From Stenomitos frigidus_A (lineage in GTDB: Bacteria; Cyanobacteriota; Cyanobacteriia; Leptolyngbyales; Leptolyngbyaceae): 64,000 bases of DNA. The DNA is taken from contig NZ_CAWNSW010000073.1 of the NCBI RefSeq assembly GCF_963877135.1, positions 124,001 to 188,000 of the forward strand. Direction: 5' to 3'. Shown piece by piece: positions 52,308 to 61,131 of the stretch; the stretch's first letter is position 1; each line of letters begins with the position of its first letter. The notes beneath the pieces are model-generated. The model was not told where the DNA came from. It searched no databases and saw nothing but the letters and a program-made list of their open reading frames with translations. The position numbers and the translations under genes are program-made.

Positions 52308-53924
52308 TCATCTGGTAATCTCGTGCATGACATCTCGCGCCCCTCTTGTAGTGGGAGTCACTCGAATTTCTTCAGGTGCGGGTAGTGTTGACGTTGAGCG
52401 AAAACCTCCAGGGATTTCTGGATCTCGCTTAAACTCATACCCTACCGGTAGCAGGTATCGCCCGATCGCCTTGACCTTGCCTTCGTCTGGATCTGGAAGC
52501 ATGTTTACATACGGTAGGATGATTCTTTGATCCAGTGCAAAGTACACATGACCATAGGACATCATCTCACTTGGAGTTAGTCTATCAGGTCGACGTGGCT
52601 TTATCGGGCGGGCAGATCGTGGATTATATGATCTGATTGTGTTCTCATTGTCCCTGGCATAACCGACTCGATACGCATACGTTGGCATAGTTGTCATATA
52701 ACTTTCACTAGCAATCACCGTCCACCAATCACCACGTTCCGTAATCGCTCCCGTAATGCTCTTATCGCGCTCACGTCCGCTTGCAACTTCAAATCGATTT
52801 AACGCGCGAACCGTTTCTCGCGGCAATGGTGCTGGGCTCTCTTCTGAAACAGTCGCTGTTGATAATAGAATACTGTCGACGCGATCATACTCAGGCAAGA
52901 AAAACCTGTTGTACCATGCATCGAGCCACCCAATTCGTCGTGTATCTTGATGTCTTACCCCTTTGTTCTTCTCCGTTTCAAGCCACTTTGTTGCCATTTG
53001 CTGAATCTTGAAAAGTTCTTTCATCGCGGTTTGTGCACACGCATGTCGAGTAGCATTATCTTGACCCTCATCCTCCAAACTCGTAATCCTTGGGTTTATA
53101 TTGTATGTCTGGATTAGTGTTTTGATATTGTTATATTCCCTATTAAAGAAAAAACCGCTCTTTCCTGCAGGCAATGCTAGTTGTCGCTGCACTATTTGTA
53201 TAGAGTTGCTTTGTTGTTCTGCACTACCTTTGAATTGCAGTCCCTGCTGTACCACGTGGGTCAACTCATGAGCAAGTAATGCCTGCCCTCTGTGAGTTTG
53301 TGGTTTATACGCTCCTTCTCTGAAATAAACATCCTGTTGCTTTGTAAATGCTACTGAACTCAATGCTCGGTTCAATGCATTGGACTCTGCATCAGTATGC
53401 ACTCGTACCCCACTAAAATCTACTCCCATCGCCTGTCCAAATCGCTCCTGCAATTCAGGCTCAAGCGGGTTTCCTCCACCTCTCGCATTGGCGATCGCAG
53501 ATTCAATTTCAGGAGAGGCGGCTCCCCCACTACTTTCACCCTTCAGTTGCAGCTTAGGTTGTAAAGCTGGCATCTGTTTCGGCAGGGCATCTTCCTGAAT
53601 TTCAGCTTGGGAATCTCGTAGCTCTTCCCCAAACCCTGGTGCATTAATCTGTCGAACAATCAGAGATGCAAGCCGATCGGCTTCCTGTTCATAGCGATCA
53701 TTCGCCTCCCCCACCCGCATCTTCGCCTGAATCGGCACCCCTGCCGAAGTCACCCCCAACTCGCCCGCCAACCCACCAAACTGCGGTTGCTGAGCCACAT
53801 CATGCATCGCCTCAAACTCAGCACTCTCTTCCGGCAGTTTCGCCCCCTGCCTAGCCATCGCCATTCCCCCCAGCAACTTCGCAGTCACCGGTCTCTTCCC
53901 CCGGCCCTGGTGCAAAACTCCCAT
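52308..53924 (-). CDS. DUF4157 protein, candidate eCIS effector (type A)
   Basis: A protein of about 538 residues (start chosen at the ATG at 53924 because the two paralogues align from there). The leader (about residues 20-115) is nearly identical to that of the next gene. DUF4157 (about 155-227) has GVDFSGVRVHTD and the metallopeptidase-like motif LLAHELTHVVQQ, an HExxH zinc signature. A C-terminal part of about 300 residues without a recognised domain follows (SYGHVYFALDQRIILPYV and GYARDNENTIRSYNPRS are distinctive). DUF4157 proteins commonly accompany eCIS loci, where the N-terminal part is thought to mark proteins for loading. Function as toxin is inferred. Confidence 0.75.
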   Translation of the reverse strand: MGVLHQGRGKRPVTAKLLGGMAMARQGAKLPEESAEFEAMHDVAQQPQFGGLAGELGVTSAGVPIQAKMRVGEANDRYEQEADRLASLIVRQINAPGFGEELRDSQAEIQEDALPKQMPALQPKLQLKGESSGGAASPEIESAIANARGGGNPLEPELQERFGQAMGVDFSGVRVHTDAESNALNRALSSVAFTKQQDVYFREGAYKPQTHRGQALLAHELTHVVQQGLQFKGSAEQQSNSIQIVQRQLALPAGKSGFFFNREYNNIKTLIQTYNINPRITSLEDEGQDNATRHACAQTAMKELFKIQQMATKWLETEKNKGVRHQDTRRIGWLDAWYNRFFLPEYDRVDSILLSTATVSEESPAPLPRETVRALNRFEVASGRERDKSITGAITERGDWWTVIASESYMTTMPTYAYRVGYARDNENTIRSYNPRSARPIKPRRPDRLTPSEMMSYGHVYFALDQRIILPYVNMLPDPDEGKVKAIGRYLLPVGYEFKRDPEIPGGFRSTSTLPAPEEIRVTPTTRGARDVMHEITR

Positions 53925-54023
53925 CGCTACAAACCTCAAAGTAATTCACGGATAGAAAAACGTCTATTACGCTCCACACTGTTGTGCTAATGCACCCTGA
54001 AAGATCGATGATCGCCCTACTAT

Positions 54024-55874
54024 TCACCGTTCTAGCTTTTTAAGCACTCTCTCTACCAGCTTATTTTCTTTCCAGAAAAACTCTTCTCTCCATTCTGTTT
54101 CCTTCACCACATCTAGACTTCGCAAAATTGTTTCTGCCCTACTGGAATTGGCCTTGTCATCACTATCCAACCATATATTTACCAATTCGCGTGCAAGGTA
54201 TTTCTCAACTTCCTTACGATACTTGAATTGGCGATCCATCAGCTTTCCCACAAGCCAGACGGCACCACTACCGACTGCTCCTATGGACATCAAGGGAACG
54301 CCAGCTACAGCCCCTGCCCCCGTGAAGGTAAGTGTTGCCCCTACTGCACTCGCTCCAGCAAATACTGACTTTGCTGCCCTACTAGAAGCCCGCTCACTCA
54401 TTCGGCTTTGAGTGTACATTTGTATTGCATCTAGCCTTTCACTTCTTGATAAGTCACCAATCCTTTCCATAAAAGATCTTCCATCTTCGCCTTTAAATCG
54501 GCCCAAATAAGCATCACTCTCCTCAATATTATCTGCATCTAAAGAATCATCTTCTGTTGGCACTACTGAACGCAGCTTTCGCCCTCTTTCAGTTGCTTTA
54601 TAACTTTCAACAGCCTTGCTTCCACTACTTAAAGCAGACGAAACCGGTCCTATGGCGTGTCCTACACCAGAGAAAACTGCCTCTGCTCCGGGAAAATCAA
54701 ATACCCCTGCTCCTTTAGTCATCATTCCGACACCTTTACCTACATAGCCAACACCTTGACTAACTTGCTTCACTCGTTTACCTATTCCTTTTCCACCACT
54801 TTTTTGTTCTCTTTCTTTGGTTCTATAGGTGGTTTCTTCTTCTGTTTTAAAATAATTTTCTGGACTATCTTCTGCTTCTATTTTTTGCCGTACTACCTCT
54901 ATTGCTCTTGAATACAAATCCATAAATTCGGTTGATAGATACTCCCAGTGACTCATGTTTGTTATCATTTCGTTAAAGGCTGCTAACACTAACCCCCTTA
55001 AGGGGAGATAAACTTCTTCTTCTTGCATCTGCACCTCAACTGCCTCGTTTAAAGTCTTTTCCCCTCCATATGTATTAATGAGTTTCGCTTGTATGACTTC
55101 TGCTTCACTTTGAATCTGACGGTTCATCTCTTTACTATCAACCATTTGACTGCTAATGATCTCTCTACCTCTTGTTTTTGATGGCGGGTTACACTGCTGC
55201 ATCACATGAACTAACTCATGGGCTATTAGCTGTTGCCCACTAATGCTTCTCGGTAGATACTTTCCTATTTGAAAAAATAAATCTTTCTTAGTTGTAAATG
55301 CTAGTGAATTTAACGCACAGTTCAACTTGTCTGAACGTACATCTGCATGGATTCGCACCCCACTAAAGTCTACTCCCATCGCCTGCCCAAATCGTTCTTG
55401 CAATACAGGCTCTAGCGGTTGTCCTGCACCTCTCGCACTGGAGATTGTAAAGTCAATTGGAGAGGGCACAGTTCTCCCTGTACTTTCACCTTTAAGTTGC
55501 AATGTGGGTCTCAAAGCTTGCAACTGTTTTGATGGGACATCTTCCTGCATTTCAGATTGAGAATCTTGTAACTCTTCCCCAAACCCTGGTGCATTAATCT
55601 GACGAACAATCAGAGGTGCAAGACGATCCGCCTCCTGCTCATAGCAATCATTTGCCTCCCCCACCCTCATCTTCGCCTGAATCGGCACTCCCGCCGAAGT
55701 CACCCCCAACTCTCCCGCCAACCCACCAAACTGCGGTCGCTGAGCCACATCATGCATCGCCTCAAACTCAGCGGTATTCCCTGGCAGTTTCGCCCTTCGC
55801 ACAGTTGACGCTGCTAGGCTGAAAGAACGGGATACTTTGGCTCCTTTTCCTTGAACCTGGCGCAATTCTGTCAT
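54024..55874 (-). CDS. DUF4157 protein, candidate eCIS effector (type B)
   Basis: A protein of about 616 residues, start at the ATG at 55874. The leader of about 75 residues is almost identical to the neighbouring paralogue (AEFEAMHDVAQRPQFGGLAG, IQAKMRVGEAND-YEQEADRL, LIVRQINAPGFGEEL). DUF4157 follows with LIAHELVHVMQQ. The remaining 380 residues differ completely. They contain a Gly-rich hydrophobic stretch (VSQGVGYVGKGVGMMTKGAGVF; SVFAGASAVGATLTFTGAGAVAGVPLMSIGAVGSGAVWLVG) that could insert into a membrane, and a basic, helical C-terminus. I infer a second effector, possibly membrane-disrupting. Orientation is the same as the type A gene, 100 bp away. Confidence 0.72.
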   Translation of the reverse strand: MTELRQVQGKGAKVSRSFSLAASTVRRAKLPGNTAEFEAMHDVAQRPQFGGLAGELGVTSAGVPIQAKMRVGEANDCYEQEADRLAPLIVRQINAPGFGEELQDSQSEMQEDVPSKQLQALRPTLQLKGESTGRTVPSPIDFTISSARGAGQPLEPVLQERFGQAMGVDFSGVRIHADVRSDKLNCALNSLAFTTKKDLFFQIGKYLPRSISGQQLIAHELVHVMQQCNPPSKTRGREIISSQMVDSKEMNRQIQSEAEVIQAKLINTYGGEKTLNEAVEVQMQEEEVYLPLRGLVLAAFNEMITNMSHWEYLSTEFMDLYSRAIEVVRQKIEAEDSPENYFKTEEETTYRTKEREQKSGGKGIGKRVKQVSQGVGYVGKGVGMMTKGAGVFDFPGAEAVFSGVGHAIGPVSSALSSGSKAVESYKATERGRKLRSVVPTEDDSLDADNIEESDAYLGRFKGEDGRSFMERIGDLSRSERLDAIQMYTQSRMSERASSRAAKSVFAGASAVGATLTFTGAGAVAGVPLMSIGAVGSGAVWLVGKLMDRQFKYRKEVEKYLARELVNIWLDSDDKANSSRAETILRSLDVVKETEWREEFFWKENKLVERVLKKLER

Positions 55875-55913
55875 CGCTAAAGCCCTCGCAGTACCAACAA
55901 GCCCTCGCCACAT

Positions 55914-56166
55914 CAGCGGAGCGGTGAGCTAATCCTACCGCTAATCACTCCCGGCATAAAAAAGGTTCGCTACAAAACAAGGTCTTGATCGGGAAGTTAG
56001 CGGCGATCTACCCTCACCGCAGGGTGGGTTGACACAGAAAACCCTGCCTACATACCCAACTGGCTCATTAGGGGTTAACTTGTAAGTAAACGTTATGCCC
56101 CAACGTTCAATATCAGGCGACGGTAAAATTCAACGATTCGGCATCAGACAATCCGTGTAAACCATC
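55914..56166. other. Divergent region between the DUF4157 genes and the Uma2 remnant
   Basis: This stretch contains a promoter-like region for the minus-strand effector genes, with a tgagctaatcctaccgctaatc segment. No open frame or transposon end is seen. Confidence 0.4.
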
Positions 56167-56562
56167 ATGAGCCAAGCAACCCCCGACGTCCGCTGGACCA
56201 TCCAAGATCTCGAAGCCCTACCTGAGAATGAAGGGATTCGCTACGAAATTATTGATGGAGAATTGTTTGTGACACAATCTCCTCACCATAAACATCAACA
56301 AACAACCGGGCGGATCTTTGCGGTTCTCGATCGTTGGTCCCTCGTCAGTGGCTTAGGGGAAGCCTCCATCATGCCGGGAGTCATCTTCTCAGACTACGAC
56401 AATGTAATTCCCGACGTGATATAGCTCAGCAACGAACGATTAGCCCAGATTCAAAACGACGCCGGACACTTTCAGGGCGCACCCGAACTAGACACCCTCA
56501 CCTCACCCCTCCTGCCAGAATTTAACTGTGCAGTGGCCCAGATCTTTGGTTCGGGGGTTTAA
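56167..56562 (+). pseudogene. Broken Uma2-family gene in the cargo region
   Basis: The first 85 codons encode a normal Uma2 N-terminus (WTIQDLEALPENEGIRYEIIDGELFVTQSPHHKHQQ). A TAG (56422-56424) replaces the Trp that usually follows PDV-x. The frame then continues with LSNERLAQIQNDAGHFQGAPEL, joined directly to DTLTSPLLPEFNCAVAQIF, which is normally the C-terminus. About 60 residues, including the PD-(D/E)XK core, are missing. A nonsense mutation plus an internal deletion make the gene inactive. Confidence 0.85.
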
Positions 56563-56721
56563 GGGCATGGATGACCTCCAACCTGGCACTGCGATCGCAT
56601 AAATAATCCATCATGGTATTCATGCTTCACCGGACTTAATTTCTCGCTTCCAGATAAGCGTCTGGTGATAGGTAACCGGGCTACTAAATCGCAATCATGG
56701 GACGTTGAGAGAATCTTAGTT

Positions 56722-57063
56722 TTACGTCGTTTTTACCTTACTCATCGTCACAACTTTTAACTGATTGCCATAGGGACTCTGCATCATATCCCCCTGCACC
56801 AGCACCTTCTTTTGCAATTTTGTACGCTTTGCCGTCAGTTTCACCGTTTCATGCCCACTTACCGGAGCCCCTGTTGCATTGGCCCCCGTAAACATAAACC
56901 TGCATTCCGCCTCATAAATCACCGCTCGCCCCCCCACCTTCAGCTTCGGGTACGCCTTCACCTGTATGGGAAGAGGCATCCATGCTCCAGTCTGGGCAGG
57001 TGGATAAGGCATTGCCCCCGGAATGGCAACCACCTCTCCCTGAAGCGCAATCGATTTTCCCAT
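56722..57063 (-). CDS. Small beta-rich protein, possible eCIS spike-tip (PAAR-like)
   Basis: A 113-residue protein (start at M4 of the frame, GKSIALQGEVVAIPG). Short beta strands with conserved Gly/Pro turns (PKLKVGGRAVIYEAECRFMFTGA; VSGHETVKLTAKRTKLQKKVLVQGDMM; GNQLKVVTMSKVKT) recall the PAAR-like tip proteins that cap the spike in contractile systems. Strict PAAR Pro-Ala-Ala-Arg sequence is not present. It sits on the minus strand between the Uma2 remnant and the AAA+ ATPase, among eCIS genes, which is the main support. Confidence 0.4.
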   Translation of the reverse strand: MGKSIALQGEVVAIPGAMPYPPAQTGAWMPLPIQVKAYPKLKVGGRAVIYEAECRFMFTGANATGAPVSGHETVKLTAKRTKLQKKVLVQGDMMQSPYGNQLKVVTMSKVKTT

Positions 57064-57230
57064 GATCTGCACCTCTTGCTTAACAGCCGACTTGATCCCA
57101 CAGAGGGCACTCTCTCACCACCAGTCAATCAGATCTTCCAGCACCGTGATCAGGAGATCCACGCTTAATATATCAGGATGAAACGAAAATTCCGCTCCCG
57201 GATGGTCAACTCCTGCATCCATTCCACCCC

Positions 57231-59339
57231 ATGATGCCATCGGCTTTCAATCCCCCCCTGGAAGAACTGCTACCTGCCCTCCACCTGCTCGACGGGCTAC
57301 TCGATCGCAGTATGCAGTTAACCGAGACCCTCCACCCCAGCAGCACAGGAGCAACTCAAGCCCTTCCCAACCCCGACCAACTCCGCCAAATTGAACTCGC
57401 CCTCCCTCCTGGCTATCCCCGCTACAGCCCCGCCCAATCCCCCGACTTACCCTCCAGTCAGATCGAGTCATCCTCCCGTCTGGGGCTGCTGCAACACCAA
57501 TTTGGCTTCACCCCATTCGACCTGGACATCCTCCTGATCGCCCTGGCCCCCGAACTCGATCGCCGCTACGAGCAAATTTATGCCTACCTCCAGCAGGATG
57601 GTCGTGGCATTCGCCCCAGCGTCAACCTGGTGCTGAATTTGCTTTGCCCTACCGCCACCGAAAAACTGCAACAGCGATCGCACTTTGCCCCCAATGCTCC
57701 CCTGCGTCACCATACCCTGCTGCACCTCACCCCGCCCCAACCCACAAACCACTCCTCCCTGCTGGCTCAAGAGATCAGCCTAGACCCCGCGATCGTCCGC
57801 TACCTGCTGGACGAAACCGGTTTAGACGCTGACCTCAGTCCCGGTTGTACCCTGCTCTCAGTCTCCGATCCCCCCGATCTGGACAACTTACCCGCCGCAC
57901 TGGTGCAGCGCATTCAAGCCCTCTCCAACCACCCCCCAACTACTCACCCACTCCGGCTTTACCTGCAAAGTGTCGATGCCGTTGCAACCCGTCAATTTGC
58001 CCAGGGGCTTGCCCACCAGCTAAAACGTCCCCTGCTAACTGTTGACCTCGATGCTCTGATGCAGCAACCGGAACAACTCCGGCAGCGACTCCACCACATC
58101 GGACGTGATGCCTGGTTGCAAAACACCCTGCTCTACCTGCACCCCGTCGATCGCCTGCATCAGGACTCCAGCATTCCCCTGTATCCCCTTCTGATCAATC
58201 TCCTGACGGATACCGATATTCCCATCGTGGTCGCCGGAAGCCAACCCTGGCAACCTTCTGGCGATCGCAGTCTGGGCATGGTGACACTTCCCATCGCGGC
58301 TCCTGATTTTGGCGATCGCCACACCTGCTGGAGCACCCACTTAGCCAGGGCAGGACTCACCGTTGAGCCATCAACTCTGACTACCCTGGCCGATCAGTTT
58401 CGGCTAACCGCGACCCAGATTCAAGCGGCGATCGCCACCACCCAAAACCACCTTGCCTACGGATTGACCTCTCCTGCCCTCGAAGCAACCCTATTTCAGT
58501 CCGCTCGCAATCAGTCGGGACACGCGCTCGCCAAACTCACCCAGCCGATTCAGCCCCGCTACACATGGGAAGACTTAGTGCTCCCCCCCGTGCAGTTTGA
58601 ACAACTTCAGGAAATCTGCATCCATCTCAAGCACCGCCATACCGTCTTTGAAACCTGGGGATTCAATCGCAAGCTCTCCCTGGGCAAAGGAGTCAACGCC
58701 CTGTTTGCGGGTCCGCCCGGTACAGGTAAAACAATGGCTGCCGAAGTGATTGCCAAAGCTCTGCAACTCGACCTCTACCGCATTGACCTGTCTCAGGTGG
58801 TGAGCAAGTATATCGGAGAAACCGAGAAAAATCTGAACCAGATTTTCACCGCTGCGGCCAACGCCAATGCCATCCTACTGTTTGACGAAGCTGATGCCCT
58901 GTTTGGCAAACGCACCGAAATTAAAGACTCCCACGATCGCTACGCCAATATTGAAGTGGGCTACCTGCTGCAACAAATGGAAGCCTACGAAGGGTTAGCC
59001 ATTCTGACAACGAACTTGAAGGGTAATTTAGATGAAGCCTTCACCCGTCGCCTACGGTTCATTGTGGACTTTCCTTTCCCATCAGTTCAGGAACGGTATC
59101 AGATCTGGCAGAAAATTTGGCCGATTCTGATACCGTTTGACTCGAACATCAACTGGAAAGCCTTAGCTGAAAAGTTTGATATTACTGGTGGTAACATTCG
59201 CAATATTGCCCTGGCGGCTGCCTTTCTAGCCGCCGAGGACGGAGAAAACCTATCAATCTTCCATATTAAACGAGCGATTCGTCGAGAATATCAAAAAATG
59301 GGCAAACCCTTGATGAATAGCGAGTTTGCGGACTTATAG
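57231..59339 (+). CDS. eCIS-type AAA+ ATPase
   Basis: A 702-residue protein with an N-terminal helical domain (about 1-100), a long variable middle (about 120-440) and a C-terminal AAA+ module. Walker A is FAGPPGTGKTMAAEVIA (about 490-506), Walker B is AILLFDEADALFGKRTE (about 544-560), sensor 1 is ILTTNLKGNLDEAFTRRLRFIVDFPFP with the arginine finger region, and sensor 2 is GGNIRNIALAAAFLA. This matches the Afp15/Pvc15-type ATPase found in almost every eCIS cluster, thought to assist effector loading or assembly. Two ATGs start the frame. The codon usage is Pro/Leu-rich. Confidence 0.85.
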   Translation: MMPSAFNPPLEELLPALHLLDGLLDRSMQLTETLHPSSTGATQALPNPDQLRQIELALPPGYPRYSPAQSPDLPSSQIESSSRLGLLQHQFGFTPFDLDILLIALAPELDRRYEQIYAYLQQDGRGIRPSVNLVLNLLCPTATEKLQQRSHFAPNAPLRHHTLLHLTPPQPTNHSSLLAQEISLDPAIVRYLLDETGLDADLSPGCTLLSVSDPPDLDNLPAALVQRIQALSNHPPTTHPLRLYLQSVDAVATRQFAQGLAHQLKRPLLTVDLDALMQQPEQLRQRLHHIGRDAWLQNTLLYLHPVDRLHQDSSIPLYPLLINLLTDTDIPIVVAGSQPWQPSGDRSLGMVTLPIAAPDFGDRHTCWSTHLARAGLTVEPSTLTTLADQFRLTATQIQAAIATTQNHLAYGLTSPALEATLFQSARNQSGHALAKLTQPIQPRYTWEDLVLPPVQFEQLQEICIHLKHRHTVFETWGFNRKLSLGKGVNALFAGPPGTGKTMAAEVIAKALQLDLYRIDLSQVVSKYIGETEKNLNQIFTAAANANAILLFDEADALFGKRTEIKDSHDRYANIEVGYLLQQMEAYEGLAILTTNLKGNLDEAFTRRLRFIVDFPFPSVQERYQIWQKIWPILIPFDSNINWKALAEKFDITGGNIRNIALAAAFLAAEDGENLSIFHIKRAIRREYQKMGKPLMNSEFADL

Positions 59340-59778
59340 AGACGCTAAAAACGTTGGAACAGGAATTCGACAATCTGTATCTAATTGATTAAAGGACGTG
59401 AGATTAAAGTAAGGAAAATACGAATGCCAGACAAGATCAATTTATACTTCCAAGAAATATCGTTTTTTGTGATTCTGTAAGTAATGTTAAAGTTCCTAGG
59501 GCTTACACGGATTTCCTATATTCTTCTCTAAGAAACAAGTTACGCCTTAGATACTAAGCTTAAGCAGGCATATTTACCTGAACGATAAGAGTGCTGAAGT
59601 GCAAATTAAATGGGTCTGCGCTTCAGTTTTACCCACCTCTAGCATCGGGATAATTTCCTGGCAGGTTTCCAGGCTTTCTTTAGTGTGCGATCGCTTCGCA
59701 TCCATTTCTAGTGGCATTTTGCCAGTGAACCTCCAGCTTGCCAGATATGTCTCCAGAATTCAACTAGATATTTAGAGC
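59340..59778. other. Gene-free AT-rich spacer before the DUF4255 gene
   Basis: The spacer is 439 bp of AT-rich sequence with no gene and no transposon-end repeats. It probably holds the promoter of the downstream structural genes (59779 to the window end). Confidence 0.5.
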
Positions 59779-60393
59779 GTGCCGATGCTTTATGACCTGG
59801 ATATGACACTTCAAGAGTTGCTAAAGGCTGAGTTGCCTGAACGATTTGGCGAGACCTCTGGCACTCAGACGGCAATTACTTTCTGTACACCGAATCGAGA
59901 TGCCATTGGATCGAAGGGTAAATTTCCTGCACTCAATTTGTTTCTGTACGACATCCGCGAAAATCAGGAGTTACGAAGTAACAGTTGGACAGTGACCCGC
60001 AATGAGAATGGAACTGCAACCCGGGAACCGCCCCCTGTGAGGGTTGATTGTTCCTATTTGATCACAGTATGGCCAAACGATGAATACGACTTTCAAGTTG
60101 AGCATAAGACCCTGGGGGAAGTGATGCAGGCGTTATTGCGCTATCCCAAGCTACCATCCACTGTATTGCAAGGAAGCTTACAGGAATTCCAGCCACCCTC
60201 GCGAGTCTCCATATTGGGACAGGTAAAGTTGCAAAGCCTGGGCGAATTCTGGCAGGCAATGGGAGGAAAGCCGAAAGCAACACTCAACTATACGCTCACA
60301 ATTTCGGTGCCAGCGCCTACCGAGCCTCAAACACTGCCTTTAGTAGTCTCAAGCATTGCTTTTCGTGATGGGAGGGAAGAAAGCAATGGATAA
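59779..60393 (+). CDS. DUF4255 protein (eCIS terminator/cap type)
   Basis: A 204-residue protein with the Afp16/Pvc16-like DUF4255 pattern. The features are LYDLDMTLQELLKAELPERFG, AITFCTPNRDAI, ALNLFLYDIRENQELRSNSW (the conserved NLYLYDI-(R/Y)EN core), REPPPVRVDCSYLITVWPND, EHKTLGEVMQALLRYPKLP and LNYTLTISV. In eCIS particles this type of protein caps the end of the sheath and tube. The start at 59779 is an ATG-poor frame (TTG/GTG alternatives exist near 59785). It overlaps the next gene by 8 bp. Confidence 0.85.
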   Translation: MPMLYDLDMTLQELLKAELPERFGETSGTQTAITFCTPNRDAIGSKGKFPALNLFLYDIRENQELRSNSWTVTRNENGTATREPPPVRVDCSYLITVWPNDEYDFQVEHKTLGEVMQALLRYPKLPSTVLQGSLQEFQPPSRVSILGQVKLQSLGEFWQAMGGKPKATLNYTLTISVPAPTEPQTLPLVVSSIAFRDGREESNG

Positions 60394-61108
60394 AAAGATG
60401 ACTATCAAGAGCAGCCCACTCCATCATCCTGTTGCCATATCCATACATGGTCGAGTTCTCATTGGTTACACCATAAAGGGTGAGCCAGACACCGTTCTAC
60501 TTGATCCAGTTCGACAAGCTCAGGTGGAAATTATCGAACCCCCCGAAAGCTTTAAACGGAAATTAGATCTGAAATCCCTCAGCCACGGTCAGAATTGGGA
60601 GTCCTTATCCCCTCGTCCCGATCGCACTCATACGGCAGTTGATGGCTCTTTTTACTTCATTGATTTGCCTCCAGATAACTACACGCTGAAGGCAAGCTTG
60701 CCTCAAAAACTGACCCGTCTTCAAGTCGCGAAGGAGGTTGTCACAGTTGTCAAAACCGATGCCAAACTAAACCCGCTCCCGCGTGATTTAGTTCTGCTTA
60801 CAACTGGCATCGTTGGACAAGTCATAAGCCCACCTGAACAAGGAACCAAACCAGTGGCTTACGCCCAGGTGAAGTTGAAGGGTGGTAATGAACAGACCCG
60901 GTGCGATCGCGACGGTAAATTCCAACTTCTGAATCTGGAAGCTCCAGAATCCCCCTCTACCCGTTCGGTTCAATTTGAGATCTCTGCTTCCGGTTATGAC
61001 TTGTACACAACAGATCCGACTGCTATCTCACGAGGCACGGTTCATCGCATTCAGAATATTCAACTCTCTAAAAAATCGTCCACTAAAGCTAACGGTACTA
61101 GACCCTAA
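60386..61108 (+). CDS. Carboxypeptidase-regulatory-like protein of the eCIS cluster
   Basis: A 240-residue protein with two beta-sandwich segments typical of carboxypeptidase-regulatory or transthyretin-like folds (VRQAQVEIIEPPES ... TAVDGSFYFIDLPPDNYTLKASLP and GIVGQVISPPEQGTKPVAYAQVKLKGGNEQTRCDRDGKFQLLNLE). The ATG at 60386 has a good ribosome site (ggaggg) and overlaps the DUF4255 stop by 8 bp, so the two genes are coupled. No known effector domain is seen. A structural or adhesion role on the particle is inferred. Confidence 0.6.
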   Translation: MDKKMTIKSSPLHHPVAISIHGRVLIGYTIKGEPDTVLLDPVRQAQVEIIEPPESFKRKLDLKSLSHGQNWESLSPRPDRTHTAVDGSFYFIDLPPDNYTLKASLPQKLTRLQVAKEVVTVVKTDAKLNPLPRDLVLLTTGIVGQVISPPEQGTKPVAYAQVKLKGGNEQTRCDRDGKFQLLNLEAPESPSTRSVQFEISASGYDLYTTDPTAISRGTVHRIQNIQLSKKSSTKANGTRP

Positions 61109-61131
61109 ATATTGCCAAGGAATCCAACACA

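Noticed and set aside
54405..54420. gagtgtacat inside the second DUF4157 gene as a possible left transposon end
   Set aside because: It is a single half-site in coding sequence, without phased neighbours or an aataaagt half.
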